From contig DATCJY010000028.1 of the NCBI GenBank assembly GCA_036562565.1, forward strand, positions 1 through 15,714: 15,714 nucleotides of DNA, in the 5' to 3' direction. Origin of the DNA: DATCJY01 sp036562565 (GTDB lineage Bacteria; Bacteroidota; Bacteroidia; Flavobacteriales_D; Sanyastnellaceae). The notes beneath the pieces are model-generated. The model was given only the letters and a program-made list of their open reading frames with translations, was not told the origin of the DNA and ran no database searches. The position numbers and the translations under genes were made by a program. This document shows positions 14,599-15,714 of the stretch, in pieces. The first letter of the stretch is position 1. Each line of letters opens with the position of its first letter.

Positions 14599-15714
14599 TT
14601 ACTTCTTGTCTTTATGTAAACTGAAAGTGGCGCTCATGGTGACTAGGCTACCGCGCTTGTAAGCGAATACTTCATGGTCGCGGCTATTGATTTTCGTATT
14701 TCTATCAGAATCTTGATAGAAGTGGAAAGCGGAATTGAGTATATCAGTAATACCGGCTTTGAGAGTAAGCAAGTCACTTACTTTTTTGCTCAGTGTCAAA
14801 TCGAGGCTGTGGCGAGGCATCTCATAGATCGTTGGGAATAATACATCACCAACAGAATAAATACGCTTACCGAAGATGTTATAGTTGATGCGTGCCGAGA
14901 AGTTCTTTTCATCATCTTGATAGTACAAGCCAGCATTTACGATGTAAGGCGATTGGCCTTGTAATGGGCGTACTCGGTCTTGCGCCAAGGTGATTTTACC
15001 AAGGTTTACCTCCGAGAAGATGTAGGATGCATTTAAATTGACGCTGAAGTTCTGCATCACTTTATTGGATACTAATCCGGTGAGCGACTTGCGCAACTCC
15101 AGCTCCACTCCATAGTTGGTAGCATGTTCAGCATTGATGTAAGTAAACTGTGGTTGGTCACTTGTAATGATGGTTCGGCTCTCAATAGGATTTGTAAAGT
15201 CTTTATAGAAGAAACCTAATGACACTGTTTCACCATGGCGTGGATAATACTCCAATCGCACATCATAATTATCAATGGTTGCGGTTTTCAAATCAGGATT
15301 ACCCACTCGACCGGCTTCCATTTTATAATCGTAAAACAAGAACGGAGCGAGCTCACGGAACTCCGGACGATTGACTGTTCGACCATAACCGGTTCGCACT
15401 GCCAACTTCTTGTTCAATTGATAGCTAGCATTCAGAAATGGCAATACCGATGTAAGTGGATTGTTCACTTTGATTTTCTTTAAATCATCTTGCGAATCCA
15501 TGCGTTGAATGTTGTGTTCTACGCGTACGCCACCACTCACATTCAGCTTGCCCACTGGCACAATACCATACACATATCCTGCAGTGGTGAGATTGCTTGC
15601 TGTATAGGAATCGATCGGGCGTGTTCCTTCTTCAATTACGAATCCATTTTGATTGCTGATATTCTCATGAGCGAAAATTTGATCAAGAGGTAACTGCGAC
15701 ATCTGCTGTCCAAT
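14599..15714 (-). CDS. TonB-dependent receptor, C-terminal part (5' end outside window)
   Basis: The frame is open to the right edge, so the visible 372 residues are the C-terminal portion; the Met at 15702 is internal. They form the last strands of an outer membrane beta-barrel. The typical barrel segment LAVRTGYGRTVNRPEFREL is followed by GNPDLKTATIDNYDVRLEYY, then GFFYKDFTNPIE, NYGVELELRKSL, LNASYIFSEV and the closing strands (GSLVTMSATFSLHK). The NRPEFREL-x-P-F-x(n)-GNPDLK pattern is common in Bacteroidetes TonB-dependent receptors. The plug domain and TonB box are not visible. The partner lipoprotein follows 39 bp downstream. The substrate is unknown, and no regulatory gene is in view. 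Confidence 0.9.
   Translation of the reverse strand: MGQQMSQLPLDQIFAHENISNQNGFVIEEGTRPIDSYTASNLTTAGYVYGIVPVGKLNVSGGVRVEHNIQRMDSQDDLKKIKVNNPLTSVLPFLNASYQLNKKLAVRTGYGRTVNRPEFRELAPFLFYDYKMEAGRVGNPDLKTATIDNYDVRLEYYPRHGETVSLGFFYKDFTNPIESRTIITSDQPQFTYINAEHATNYGVELELRKSLTGLVSNKVMQNFSVNLNASYIFSEVNLGKITLAQDRVRPLQGQSPYIVNAGLYYQDDEKNFSARINYNIFGKRIYSVGDVLFPTIYEMPRHSLDLTLSKKVSDLLTLKAGITDILNSAFHFYQDSDRNTKINSRDHEVFAYKRGSLVTMSATFSLHKDKK

Overview
The window looks like chromosomal DNA from a marine or freshwater-type Bacteroidetes, most likely Flavobacteriales or a close relative. The evidence is a type IX secretion (T9SS) adhesin with SprB repeats and a gliding-motility type C-terminal domain, a PorP/SprF partner, a TonB-dependent receptor paired with a surface lipoprotein, Bacteroidetes-style promoter elements (TAnnTTTG), and little use of Shine-Dalgarno sites. 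I see no tRNA, rRNA, CRISPR array, insertion sequence or prophage gene. Most of the window is ordinary chromosome.

Layout. The left edge carries the start of a tatA-like gene on the minus strand. Then come a possible 39-residue cysteine-rich protein and an APC-family amino acid permease, both on the plus strand. A bidirectional terminator separates the permease from a convergent minus-strand group: a YdjM-family (DUF457) membrane protein, an HTTM-domain membrane protein, and a one-helix protein resembling the DUF5819 family. The last two are 4 bp apart and probably act together. Divergent from them is fumarylacetoacetase (last step of tyrosine breakdown) with its own terminator, followed by a DJ-1/PfpI-family protein, also with its own terminator.

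From 7.2 kb to the right edge everything is on the minus strand and concerns the cell envelope. In transcription order from the right these are: a TonB-dependent receptor (cut by the window edge); a beta-helix lipoprotein with a surface-export signal; a small lipoprotein beyond a strong terminator; a 901-residue T9SS adhesin; its PorP/SprF-like partner; a small secreted protein; and a SIMPL-domain lipoprotein. The adhesin, PorP and small secreted genes form a tight operon.

The two observations I find most interesting are in that operon. First, the small secreted protein appears to be a stand-alone copy of the adhesin's N-terminal domain. Second, the seven adhesin repeats show a concerted presence or absence of an inner cysteine pair, which predicts a second disulfide in repeats 2, 3 and 5 only. 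I did not find a clearly new multi-gene system. The best candidates for undescribed biology are the shared domain, the Cys-rich microprotein and the HTTM pair.
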